NCBI GenBank assembly: GCA_009746045.1
Contig: RPFO01002069.1
Location: forward strand, 1-30,437
Length of the DNA: 30,437 nt
Direction of reading: 5' to 3'
From: Mesostigma viride
Taxonomy: Eukaryota > Streptophyta > Mesostigmatophyceae > Mesostigmatales > Mesostigmataceae
The position numbers and the translations under genes were made by a program. The number at the start of each line of letters is the position of its first letter. Positions within the stretch are counted from its first letter, which is position 1. Below are positions 1 through 8,286 of the stretch, in pieces. The notes under the pieces are model-generated. The model was given only the letters and a program-made list of their open reading frames with translations, did no database searches and was not told the DNA's origin.

Positions 1-45
1 GAGGGGATGGCAGGGTATGGAAGAGGGACGGCACAGGGGAGGGGA

Positions 46-334
46 AGGGGGAGGAGGGAGGGAAGGAGGGAGGGAGGGAGGAGGGAGGGAGGGAGGGAGG
101 GAGGGAGGGGAGGGAGGGAGGGAGGAGGAGGGAGGGAGGGAGGGAGGGAGGGAGGGAGGGAGGGAGGGAGGGAGGGAGGGAGGAGGAGGGAGGGAGGAGG
201 GAGGGAGGGAGGGAGGGAGGGAGGAGGGAGGGAGGGAGGGAGGAGGAGGGAGGGAGGGAGGGAGGGAGGAGGGAGGAGGGAGGGAGGGAGGGAGGGAGGG
301 AGGGAGGGAGGGAGGGAGGGAGGGAGGGAGGGAA
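46..334. repeat. (GGGA)n microsatellite
   Basis: A nearly pure GGGA tetranucleotide tract with occasional GGA or GGAGGA interruptions, preceded by a short purine-rich lead-in from base 1. The + strand is almost entirely purine. The resulting Gly/Arg/Glu open frames are low-complexity translations of the repeat and are not considered genes. Confidence 0.97.
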
Positions 335-360
335 GGCATGACTGTGTGTGTGCTTGAGTG

Positions 361-366
361 CGTACG

Positions 367-461
<95 letters not shown>

Positions 462-472
462 TTGCGTGCGTG
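361..472. repeat. (GCGT)n microsatellite
   Basis: A tract of GTGC/GCGT tetranucleotides, pure apart from a GTAC at its left edge and a CTTG near its right edge. It is linked to the GGGA tract by a short GT-rich spacer (340-358) and to the GGGT tract by a few bases around 472-478. Confidence 0.97.
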
Positions 473-477
473 GTTAT

Positions 478-670
478 ATGGGTGGGTGGGTGGGTGGTGG
501 GTGGGTGGGTGGGTGGTGGGTGGGTGGGTGGGTGGGTGGTGGGTGGGTGGGTGGGTGGGTGGTGGGTGGGTGGGTGGGTGGGTGGGTGGGTGGGTGGGTG
601 GGTGGGTGGGTGGGTGGGTGGGTGGGTGGGTGGGTGGGTGGGTGGGTGGGTGGGTGGGTGGGTGGGTGGG
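478..670. repeat. (GGGT)n microsatellite
   Basis: A GGGT tetranucleotide tract. The left part is broken by single missing bases (GGT triplets), while the right part from about 565 is uninterrupted. Continuous runs of three G separated by one T make it a strong candidate for G-quadruplex formation on the + strand. Confidence 0.97.
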
Positions 671-829
671 GAAGGTGTGCTTTTTATTATGAAGATTAGC
701 TAAGTTACGTGTGTGTTGTTGATGTACATGTTGACGTTGTATCATGGTTGTGTGCCCCTAAGTCTGCCTTCCTGCAATATCACATAATATATCATCTAGA
801 TGTGTTGTTGGGAACCTGACTATATATCC

Positions 830-1700
830 CAAACTGGAATGGTTGACATGCAACTATGGGATGAAACCCTTGAAAAACAATTACTAGGAACTGCATTTTT
901 TGTGCTATGTTTGCTAGCATCTGTCACCTATTTGTCATGCAAACAGTCTGAATTTCTTGTGGGCAGTTAACATAGATGTTTTTATGAGCTGTGCAAAGTT
1001 CTAGGCTTAACTGAGTTCATTGGTATAGGCACCCATGTGTTGGAACCTTTGGAAAACCATGAAAAACTGCATTTGGGGGTATTTATGCTAGCATTTGTCA
1101 CCTATTTGTCATCCAACCAGCCTGAAACTTTGTGGGCATGCTGCATGGGATGTGTTTAGAACATGTGCAAAGTTCCAGCTCCAACTGAGTTCATTTGGTG
1201 TCATTATGTATGCATATGTGTGATAAAACCCTTGGAAAACCATGAAAAACTGCATTTTTGGGGTATTTATGCTAGCATTTGTCACCTATTAGTCATCCAA
1301 CCAGCCTGAAACTTTGCGGGCATCCTGCATGGGATGTGTTTAGAACATGTGCAAAGTCCCAGGCCCAACTGAGTTCATTTGGTGTCAGTATGTATGCATA
1401 TGTGTGATGAAACCTTTAAAAAACCACGAAAAACTGCATTTTGGGGGTATTTATGCTAGCATTTGTCACCTATTAGTCATCCAACCAGCCTGAAACTTTG
1501 TGGGCATGCTGCATGGGATGTGTTTAGAACATGTGCAAAGTCCCAGGCCCAACTGAGTTCATTTGATGTCTTTATATATGCATACATGCCAGAAAGTGCT
1601 GAAAATACGGTATTTTTTGCTAGCAAATGTCACCATGTTACCATGCTGCCGACTCCCAAAATTTTTTTTGACCACATGGCATCATAAGATATCTGATAAG
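830..1700 (+). repeat. Diverged ~184 bp tandem repeat, about five copies
   Basis: The phrase GCATTTGTCACCTATT or close variants recurs at 917, 1091, 1275, 1459 and, more degraded, 1623. The spacings are 174, 184, 184 and 164. Each unit also carries versions of 'aaccatgaaaaactgcattt', 'ccagcctgaaactttg' and 'catgggatgtgtttagaac'. The two central units are nearly identical and the outer ones decay, as expected when unequal exchange homogenises the middle of an array. The units are AT-rich with no sustained reading frame. The family is not recognised. Confidence 0.9.
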
Positions 1701-1796
1701 GAACCTTGGTGCCAAATTTGAGGTCAAACTGACCATTATTCCTTCTCCAAATAATTTCCAGGGGAAGAAAATGGGTTTTCGGATTGATGTGATACG

Positions 1797-2120
1797 CTTG
1801 TGAGGCGTTGTCACTTTTCAGCCTTGATGATCTTTCTCGACCGTTGCCTGGCCCTCTCTAAAGCCCTCTTTTTTTACCATGCAAATGCCACACCATGGTG
1901 TGGTAGTGCATGTTTCTAACGCTAAATGCGTTGAATAACATTCATAGATGTTATTTATTCTTTTGCTACGTTCATATTGCGTGATTGTTTGGCCATGGGC
2001 TGCTTCAAGGGTGCTTTCAAGCTTATACGGGTGATAGAAAATCTTGGTGACAAACCATGGGCATAATGTGCCAGTCAGTATGCTGGCCATGTCATGTCAA
2101 AATAAACAGTTTAGCCAGGA
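1797..2120 (-). repeat. Dispersed repeat, copy outside the transposon
   Basis: The reverse complement of this segment aligns with 3993-4325 over its whole length. Shared phrases include 'tttgtcaccaaga', 'tatgaacgtagcaaaa', 'aacatctatgaa', 'gaggg.caggcaacggtc' and 'gacaacgcctc'. A 90-codon minus-strand open frame (2090-1818) contains the peptide PWFVTKIFYHPYKLESTLEA. In the other copy the same frame is broken by a stop and an indel, so any coding role is gone there. No known domain is recognised. It may be a fragment of the same transposon family as 3328-5045 or an older repeat captured by it. Confidence 0.75.
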
Positions 2121-2159
2121 GGAGGAGGATTATAAGATGCTGAGCTGGGCTTACAACTG

Positions 2160-2175
2160 TTTAGGGTTTAGGGTT
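2160..2175 (+). repeat. Two telomere-like TTTAGGG repeats
   Basis: The sequence reads TTTAGGGTTTAGGG. TTTAGGG is the telomere repeat of many plants and some green algae. Two copies are too few to call a telomere; this could be a short interstitial motif or chance. Confidence 0.4.
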
Positions 2176-2189
2176 GTGATGGTTGGATG

Positions 2190-2352
2190 GTTGGGGGCTG
2201 CAGCTAGCGTGCGTGGATAAATAGTGGTTGGATGGTGAGGATTTGCTGCCATGTGTGCATGGATGGTGGTGGGATGGTGGGGGGTTGCAGCCATGCATGC
2301 GTGGATGGTGGTGGGATGGTGGGGGGTGCAGCCATGCGTGCATGGATGGTGG
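2190..2352 (-). repeat. ~42 bp minisatellite, inverted block
   Basis: Three to four units of the 42 bp minisatellite lie here in reverse orientation: 'cagccatgcatgcgtggatggtggtgg' and variants, with the CAGCCATG or CTGCCATG core at 2245, 2288 and 2329. The forward-orientation block lies at 2864-3323 and continues at 5049-5186. Translated open frames (His/Pro/Thr-rich) are repeat artefacts. Confidence 0.9.
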
Positions 2353-2407
2353 TTGCAACTGCCCATTGTTCATGATCCAAGAAATTTACGGCTAGACTAT
2401 GCGAAGT

Positions 2408-2640
2408 TGAATTGAATTATTTAAATTGAATAGAATTGAATTGAACTGAACTGACTTGAATTGACTTGACTTGAATTGAATTGAATTGAATTGAATTGAA
2501 TTGAATTGAATTGAATTGAATTGAATTGAATTGAATTGAATTGAATTGAATTGAATTGAATTGAATTGAATTGAATTGAATTGAATTGAATTGAATTGAA
2601 TTGAATTGAATTGAATTGAATTGAATTGAATTGAATTGAT
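2408..2640. repeat. (TTGAA)n pentanucleotide tract
   Basis: A pentanucleotide array, degenerate at its left end (TTGAACTGAACTGACTTGA) and pure from about 2471 to 2638. It grades directly into the longer-period repeat on its right, which contains the same ATTGAA word. Confidence 0.97.
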
Positions 2641-2768
2641 TGAATTGAATTGTCAATTGAACTGTCAATTGAGTTGTCAATTGAATTGTCAATTGAGTTG
2701 TCAATTGAATTGTCAATTGAATTGTCAATTGAATTGTCAATTCAATTGTCAATTGTCAATTGTCAATT
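2641..2768. repeat. 10-12 bp CAATTG-containing minisatellite
   Basis: Tandem units of the form GTCAATTGAATT, with TTGAG/TTGAA/TTGAAC variants. Each contains the palindrome CAATTG, and the last units shorten to GTCAATT. It appears to have grown out of the neighbouring TTGAA tract by insertion of GTC into the period. Confidence 0.93.
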
Positions 2769-2863
2769 GAACTAAATTTCGTCTCATTTAATCAGTAAGC
2801 TTACTTTAATCCATTAATTATAATCCATGACTTAGAAGTATCAAGAAGTCCCTACATCCCCAC

Positions 2864-3323
2864 CATCAAGGACTCCCTACACCCCCATCATCCAACTACC
2901 ATCCACGCACGCATGGCTGCAACCCCCCACTATCAAACCATCATCCACGCACACATGGCTGCAGCCCACCACCATCAAACAACCATTAATGCATGCATGG
3001 CAGCATCCCCCCACCATCCAACCACCATCCACGCATGCATGGCTGCACCCCCCACCATCCAACCACCATCCACGCACACATGGCTGCAACCCCCCATCTT
3101 CCAACCACCATCCACGCACACATGGCTGCAACCCCCCACCATCAAACCACCATCGGCACGCATGCATGGCAGCAAAACCTCACCATCCAACCACCATCCA
3201 CGCATGCATGGCTGAACCCCCCACAATCCAACCACCATCCACGCACAACACATGGCTGCAACCCCCACCATCCAACCATCATCCACGCACACATGGCTGC
3301 AGCCCACCACCATCAAACAACCA
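2864..3323 (+). repeat. ~42 bp minisatellite, forward block
   Basis: About ten units with the CATGG core at 2912, 2954, 2996, 3038, 3079, 3121, 3165, 3207, 3251 and 3292 (spacings 41-44). A typical unit reads 'ccaccatccacgcatgcatgg' followed by 'ctgcaaccccccaccatcca'. The array is interrupted at 3324-3327 by the transposon insertion and resumes at 5049. Confidence 0.95.
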
Positions 3324-3327
3324 TTAG

Positions 3328-3372
3328 CTCGTCGTCTGTCCCAACTCAGTCCTCACAGGAGGACTGAGTTGA
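3328..3372 (+). repeat. Left terminal inverted repeat with internal palindrome
   Basis: The outer 15 bp pair with 5031-5045. Inside them is a perfect hairpin: AACTCAGTCCTC at 3343-3354, loop ACAG, and its complement at 3359-3370. Confidence 0.9.
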
Positions 3373-3992
3373 CAATTTTCAACCGCGTGTAGCGACTAGG
3401 TGGGGGGTCCATCCCAAATGTTTTGATGTGGATCTGGGGTGTACTAGATATCATTTTGTTGGCAAAAATACTGCATATGTGAAAACTTGACCCGAACACC
3501 TGAAAATTACACGGACGTTGGGCGCCCCTCGCGAATTTGCATTTTTCGGGATAAGAACGAGTGGGAAAAATTCAATCAAATCCTGGTGCATGAAGAAAAA
3601 ATATAGGCATGTAAACAACATAGTTCTTGAAGCGTGGCAAAAAACTGGGCTCCATTTGGCCACTGCAACTGCCTGAAACAATTAAAAAACTCTCAGTCCT
3701 CAGGAGAGGAATGGGGCTTTTGCTAACTTTGCTAGCATGTAAGTGCGGTCATACTACATCACCGTGGCCACCAACCATCCCAATCAACTCATTTCCCTTC
3801 AAGCATTACAGGACAACACACTTGCATCATCATACTTCAGGTATATCATACCTTATCATGTAGTGAGAGCCTATGCATGCATGTAGGGAATGGGCTTGGA
3901 TACCTACCAACAAAGGGTTATGTTATAAGTGTCAACCACCAATATAATGGGTAGGTTAAGCATATTTCCATTGTTTCAAACAACAATAGATA

Positions 3993-4325
3993 TGGCTATA
4001 ACTGTTTTGCCTTGCCATGATGTGGCCAACATAGTTGCTGGCACATGATGGCAGTGGTTTGTCACCAAGACTTTTCACTCACCCGTAAAAGCTTGAATGC
4101 ACCCTTGACGCAGCCCGTGGCCACACAATCATGCAGTATGAACGTAGCAAAACAATAACTAACATCTATGAAGGTGTTTAAACCTGCACAGCTCCTAAAA
4201 CCCTGCACAACTACACTGGGTTAAGGCAAATGCCTGCTAACATCATCTGAAAAGGGGGTTTTAGAGAGGGGCAGGCAACGGTCAAGAAAGAGCATCAAGA
4301 CTTGAACCTGACAACGCCTCGCAAG
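3993..4325 (+). repeat. Dispersed repeat, copy inside the transposon
   Basis: This is the partner of 1797-2120 in opposite orientation, with clear base-by-base correspondence interrupted by small indels. It contains 'tttgtcaccaagacttttc', 'tatgaacgtagcaaaa' and 'gacaacgcctcgcaagc'. Relative to the other copy the potential reading frame carries a TGA and a frameshift, so it is not coding now. Confidence 0.75.
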
Positions 4326-5004
4326 CTTAAACTCATGTACGAACATCAAGGAACGAAGAGGCAACGATTATCCGGCTTTACCTGGCACGGCTGGCGTTAC
4401 CTTGGCCCAGGCGGTGCCCGCAAAAGTGGCACTTTGCGGCACATAGACCATGACGTGACAGAATGGTCGAGATCATCAAATCTATACTGTCACTCAATAT
4501 ATTCTAATACAATTCATGTTAAAATGTAGAAAGAAACCTATCAGCCATTGAAATTGCGCCGGAAAGCAAGCGCAGTAATCAATTCCGTCGACCTGCCTTA
4601 TCGCAGTTTTTTCCAGCAAGAACAGTGCCGACACCGGGTAAATCGCATCCCCGCGAGCTAAAAATTGATTTATATTATCTTTAGGGCATGTTTAATCTAT
4701 TTACTGAGTTTGGACGGCTAACTCGTCCGCAAACGTAAACTGCATGCATGGGCGCGAGCCGCCATGGCTAGGTCGTGCATTTCCGGAACTCGCGTTTCAC
4801 GTGGAAAAGTACCCTTACCACCTGTACTTTGACCGTACAGTTAGCCGCGCATACCAAATCCAAAAAAATCCCAAAAATATGTCCAAGAAAGATCTTTTCA
4901 CGTAGTATTTGAATAAATTTTGAGAGAATTTTTTTGTCAAACATTCTGACCGGGGCGAATTTTCTACGAAACCCAAAAACTCGGTCCTCTAGAGAGGACT
5001 GAGT

Positions 5005-5045
5005 TCAACTCAGTCCTCCGTAGAGGACCAGGGACAGACGACGAG
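5005..5045 (-). repeat. Right terminal inverted repeat
   Basis: The outer 15 bp are the complement of 3328-3342. Next to it, GAGGACTGAGTT (4994-5005) and AACTCAGTCCTC (5007-5018) form a palindrome with a single-base spacer, using the same 12-mer as the left end. A third imperfect arm lies at 4978-4990. Confidence 0.9.
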
Positions 5046-5048
5046 TTA

Positions 5049-5186
5049 GTGCATGCATGGCAGCAATCCCTCGCCATCCAACCACCATCCACACACGCAT
5101 TGCTGCAGCCCCCCACCATTCAAGCACCATCCACGCACATACGCCATCACCTCCTACAGTAATGTCCAACCACCATCCACAAAGCA
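5049..5186 (+). repeat. ~42 bp minisatellite, continuation after the insertion
   Basis: It begins GTGCATGCATGGCAGCAATC and continues with units such as 'ccatccaaccaccatccac' and 'gctgcagccccccaccatt'. It was contiguous with the block ending at 3323 before the transposon inserted. It decays to the right and stops near 5186. Confidence 0.92.
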
Positions 5187-5189
5187 CGG

Positions 5190-6360
5190 GGCTTATGGAT
5201 TACAAGGCATTCAGCACGCCTGAATGCATGTAAGGCATGGACCACAAAATTTGCAGATGGCATGCTGAGAAAAGTAAAATCTGATTAAAATGTAGCAATG
5301 CCGTTAATAACAGCAATAACGCCTAGAAACTGACCAGTCTTTTGCACGCTTCTTGGAACAAGGACGCCGCCACCAGGCAGGTCAGGTCGGTTTCCTGACT
5401 ACGCAATATAGACTCTCTAATACAAACTTTAAAAAATAAATGAAGCACGTGCAGCAAAATCAATGTCTTCCTGGCCAGTTCTCGACAATCTTACAAGCAC
5501 GCCACCGGAAACGTTAGTCAAAATAGCAAAAGCTGCGGGAAATTTGGCGAGGAAACAAAACGGCGAACAAAACGGTAAGAACATCCCGGAGATGACGCTA
5601 AAACCAAGCCATAACGGACTGTTCAAGCGCAAACAGATTGGTAGATGAGGTGCAGAAAAAGAGCCTTCCGCAGCAGGCCTGATTACCTGCCTGGCACGCG
5701 AGGAAAGCGAGTTAACCATGGCAGGCTGGAATGCGCTTCGCGCAGGCCTGCTTACTTTACCTCCGAAGGAAACCGGAAATGGCCACAAATCAAAGCTAAT
5801 TCGCTTGATTCCTATTTCCTCACTTTAAACCCCTCCCTTCTGCGTCGTTCAATACCAGGAATCTTGGCTATCACTCTGGCAAGAAGCCAATCTAATATAT
5901 TCATCGCGGCCAGATTTGCGAATCAGACCCCCTCGCAACCGTGGGTTAAAGAAGGGCAGCGGTCTTTCATACCTAATGCATATTTCGTCAACAAAACATC
6001 TTTTGGAGTATCTTTCATACAGCATCGATCTCCATAACTTTTTTGCATTTCGGCCGACAAATTAGGCAAGTTTTCATGGAACGCGCACCGCCATGGCCAC
6101 CTTCGCACGTATACACTACACAGCCAGGCCCCTTTTACGTTCTGTACTTCTGTAGGTACATTACGTGTTGGGCCGGTGGTCAGCTCGTAACAAGTCAGTC
6201 AGTCTGTCTCGTGCGGAACTTCAAGTACGAAATTCGCCACCACTTTGGGCCGTATCGGTCCTTGGTAGTTACGCAACAAACATTCGATCGGTCGCCGTGG
6301 AAAGTACCATTGTTGCGTAACTAGTTGCGTTACCGCGGGTTGGTACTGTACAAGGGTTAC
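5190..6360. other. Unassigned sequence without a supported gene
   Basis: Mixed composition with several short open frames on both strands (for example + 5463-5648, + 5645-6037, - 5788-5429). None shows a recognisable domain, and they overlap one another on opposite strands. A possible 5' splice site (AACG/GTAAGA near 5574) lies in the first of them, but no acceptor or continuation can be argued. Confidence 0.5.
6266..6323. repeat. 14 bp perfect inverted repeat
   Basis: TAGTTACGCAACAA at 6266-6279 is the exact reverse complement of 6310-6323, separated by 30 bases. A partial direct echo, GTTGCGTTA, follows immediately. No target duplication was recognised, so its nature is open. Confidence 0.6.
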
Positions 6361-6684
6361 TTAATAGCCATGCATGCATGGTAAGAGGCCGGGGGCCAGG
6401 CGGCCCACTTCCTCGATCAGGCGGCGCGCAGTCATGGTGACCATAGCACAATTGCGACCAAGATGGAAGCCCATCTGGGAGTGAGACTCACCTAGTAGGT
6501 GGGAATCGAGGCTCAGGGCACGCATGCGGTTCAGCAGGAGACGCACGAAGACTTTCAGCACGCAGCTTTGGAGGCAGACGTAGCAGTTACTACAGATGCC
6601 GGTATCCGCGACGGCCCCCTTGCCCTTGTAGAGCATGACCCGGACAGCGGTCTGACAATACTGACATTCACCGGCGGGTGTTAA
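6361..6684 (-). pseudogene. Non-LTR retrotransposon reverse transcriptase fragment (fingers/palm start)
   Basis: The minus-strand frame reads LYKGKGAVADTG, then VLKVFVRLLLNRM, then SQMGFHLGRNCAMVT and ARRLIEEVG. This follows the order of the early RT domain of LINE-type elements, where an L-Y-K-G-K-G block, a K-V-F/L-x-N-R-L/M block and a Q-x-G-F-x-x-G-R block precede the catalytic palm. The highly conserved region around the N-Y-R-G-I-S motif is degraded here (ICSNCYVCLQ). The frame stays open upstream to about 6684 but ends at a stop near 6361, before the catalytic aspartates. It is therefore a truncated, non-functional remnant of a non-LTR element read leftwards. Clade assignment is not attempted; RTE-, I- or L1-related groups all share these blocks. 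Confidence 0.7.
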
Positions 6685-6689
6685 AACTT

Positions 6690-7200
6690 GAATTCGATTA
6701 TTATTAAATGGTGATTTACGGTAATTAGATCACAACCTCCGAGTCAAGCCCCCAGCTTAATTTACCAGCATGGCCATGGCCAGCAAAGTAGCAACAACCG
6801 TTGGACCGCCGCAAGACAATGCTGGCTTTTGGATCATCATGGTCTGTCAGGCGGCTAGGCTAGCCTACGGCGCTATGTAGGCACCGGCGCAAGCCTGGGC
6901 TGGAACGCATCTAGTACGCACCAACCAAACCTCTGACATTTCCATTACGACACATCAGCCGAGTACCAACCAATCGACGCACACCAATATTCGGCCACTT
7001 GTCACGCCCGCCGGCAGTATCCAGAATCTCAGTCCGTATGTATACCTCAGCACCGGACCGCTGCACAGCTAGCCAAAATCTGGGGCGTAACTCACATATG
7101 CCAAAATTCAGCCGAACCTCCAATGGCTGGGTCCCAACGCATCGAAATATCCCAAACGCCTCGAAACACAAAACGGCTACTAAGTACCGGCACATTGTTA
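6690..7200. other. Unassigned sequence between two RT fragments
   Basis: AT-richer at both edges (AATTCGATTATTATTAAATG on the left, TTATTAATTAATTATTC on the right) with no recognised domain. It sits where an RT would be continuous if the fragments on either side belonged to one element, so it may be a later insertion. I could not find a target duplication. A 94-codon minus-strand frame (7195-6911) has no recognisable similarity. Confidence 0.4.
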
Positions 7201-7205
7201 TTAAT

Positions 7206-7550
7206 TAATTATTCTCATGTAACTGGGAGCTGAAACCTGTAAGACAACAGCGGGGTGAGGCCATCTCGTAGAATCCGGTTGCAAACCCCCCCGGAGAAAA
7301 GGCTCAAGCTCAGGCATCTTAACCACCTCCGGTGAAATATTGTCCACTCCCATGGCAGCATCGTTGCGGAGGGTACGTGGAGCTAGATGGCAGCAGCCCA
7401 TTCCCAGGGGTCCACTCGTCGTGGGAGTTGGTGCCGCTCTGACCGTGCCAGGTGGGTACAGTCTAATGCAGTGGGCGAATGCCAAATGGCTCACGAATGG
7501 ACGATGAGACACCTTGGCATTAGGATAAGTTGGCATATGTACTGCTGCAT
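7206..7550 (-). pseudogene. Possible RT N-terminal fragment of a non-LTR element
   Basis: The minus strand at about 7375-7300 encodes LRNDAAMGVDNISPEVVKM followed by PELEPFL. This resembles the block at the start of LINE reverse transcriptases (leucine-rich helix, then G-x-D-x-I/V-x-x-E-x-x-K). In reading order it comes just before the fragment at 6684-6361, so both may be pieces of one broken element. The rest of the frame is not conserved in a way I can recognise. Its apparent upstream extension to 7611 is only the reverse translation of the retroelement copy at 7540-7635 and is not part of this gene. Confidence 0.4.
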
Positions 7551-7635
7551 TACTTTTTTCTAATGAGATTAGCATAGTACTCCGTGGCATGCCTTTGCGC
7601 ATGACACGCAAGTACTTACTTACTTACTGCTGCAT
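7540..7635 (+). mobile_element. ACTT-tailed retroelement copy 1 with target duplication
   Basis: The body starts TACTTTTTTCTAATGAGATT and passes through a hairpin (GTGGCATGC, loop, GCATGACAC) into CGCAAGT and an (ACTT)n tail. TACTGCTGCAT occurs at 7540-7550 and again at 7625-7635, an 11 bp duplication whose left end overlaps the tail. Very short and 5'-truncated, it matches what target-primed reverse transcription leaves behind. Confidence 0.85.
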
Positions 7636-7775
7636 GGTCAGCCGCCAACAATGGCTGGCCAGAGTTTATGTAGCTTAACCCTAACTTACGTATGATCTGT
7701 GACGGACAGCCTAATCAGTTACAACCAGATCTGCATGGTCAGTCCTAACCCAATCTCGTGCTGAACCACCTTGGG

Positions 7776-7917
7776 TTCAGCATAGTGTATGCTCTCTTTG
7801 TTGGGCGCCGGGCATGATGCAGACGATATTTGTAACTTTCGTGTATTCATTTTTCTAATGAGCTTAGCATATAGTGCATGCTCCGTGGCATGCCCATGCG
7901 CATGACACGCAAGTACC

Positions 7918-7977
<60 letters not shown>

Positions 7978-7995
7978 AACTTGCTTACTTCAGCA
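7776..7995 (+). mobile_element. ACTT-tailed retroelement copy 2, longer 5' extent
   Basis: Contains GGCATGATGCAGACGATATT and 'tgtaactttcgtgta' upstream of the common TTTTTCTAATGAGCTTAGC body, then the hairpin (GTGGCATGC/GCATGACAC) and an ACTT tail running to about 7990. A candidate target duplication, TTCAGCA, lies at 7776-7782 and 7989-7995; it is short enough to be coincidental. Copy 3 shares the upstream extension, so the family extends further 5' than copies 1, 4 and 5 show. Confidence 0.75.
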
Positions 7996-8061
7996 CTAGA
8001 GTGACCCGCCGCGCTGGCTTCGCCTGCACTGAGCCCAAAACAGGGTCTAGTTAGTGAGGTT

Positions 8062-8184
8062 AATATTGTGCGGAAACCTTTTGCCACTCAGCTTCTAAGG
8101 TTCCGCACAATATTACCAGCGATAATCACTCGCTGGTCAACCAAAGCTAATGCGCAGTGGCAAAAGGCTTCCGGCCGCACAATA
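8062..8184. mobile_element. Foldback MITE-like element, copy 1
   Basis: TATTGTGCGGAAACCTTTTG at the left pairs with the right end (8157-8184, whose complement reads GTATTGTGCGG...CCTTTTGCCAC). Inside, the left arm also pairs with 8097-8115 (AAGGTTCCGCACAATATTA). A second small hairpin, CCAGCGA/TCGCTGG, sits at 8116-8136. There is no coding capacity. Target duplication is not resolved. Confidence 0.7.
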
Positions 8185-8286
8185 CTATCCTGTTTAAGAT
8201 CTACTATATGTCCCTTCGAGGCACAGGTTCGAATCCATGCACTCGGAGATGAATTGTTTCCCCCAATTTGACACCCGCGGCGCCCA

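Larger units (their letters stand above)
3324..5049. mobile_element. Non-autonomous DNA transposon (3328-5045) with TTAG target duplication
   Basis: The termini are a perfect 15 bp inverted repeat: CTCGTCGTCTGTCCC at 3328-3342 and its reverse complement at 5031-5045. Similarity extends inward to about 45 bp (3328-3372 against 5005-5045). TTAG flanks both sides (3324-3327 and 5046-5049). Removing the element and one TTAG restores a minisatellite unit, 'ccattagtgcatgcatgg', which matches the intact unit at 2980-3000 ('ccattaatgcatgcatgg') except for one base. The interior (1718 bp in all) has no transposase-like frame, so the copy is non-autonomous. A 3-4 bp TTA/TTAG target suggests a PIF/Harbinger- or piggyBac-like mechanism, but the superfamily is not assigned. 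Confidence 0.88.

Noticed and set aside
7-703. Gly/Arg/Glu, Cys/Val/Arg and Gly/Trp/Val repeat 'proteins' at the left end
   Set aside because: Direct translations of tetranucleotide microsatellites in all frames; no gene structure.
2160-2175. Chromosome end (telomere)
   Set aside because: Only two TTTAGGG units, internal to the window and flanked by other repeats.
5429-6037. Overlapping open frames on both strands (119, 61 and 130 codons)
   Set aside because: No recognisable domain, mutually overlapping, and no convincing exon borders. Left as unassigned sequence.
6911-7195. 94-codon minus-strand open frame
   Set aside because: No similarity I can recognise; it lies between RT fragments and is most likely chance.
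8150-8245. tRNA-like box A/box B pair (GCGCAGTGGC and GGTTCGAATCC)
   Set aside because: The B-box word is exact, but the flanking T-stem and acceptor stem do not pair and the A-box lies inside the MITE end. It is not a tRNA; a SINE origin cannot be supported.
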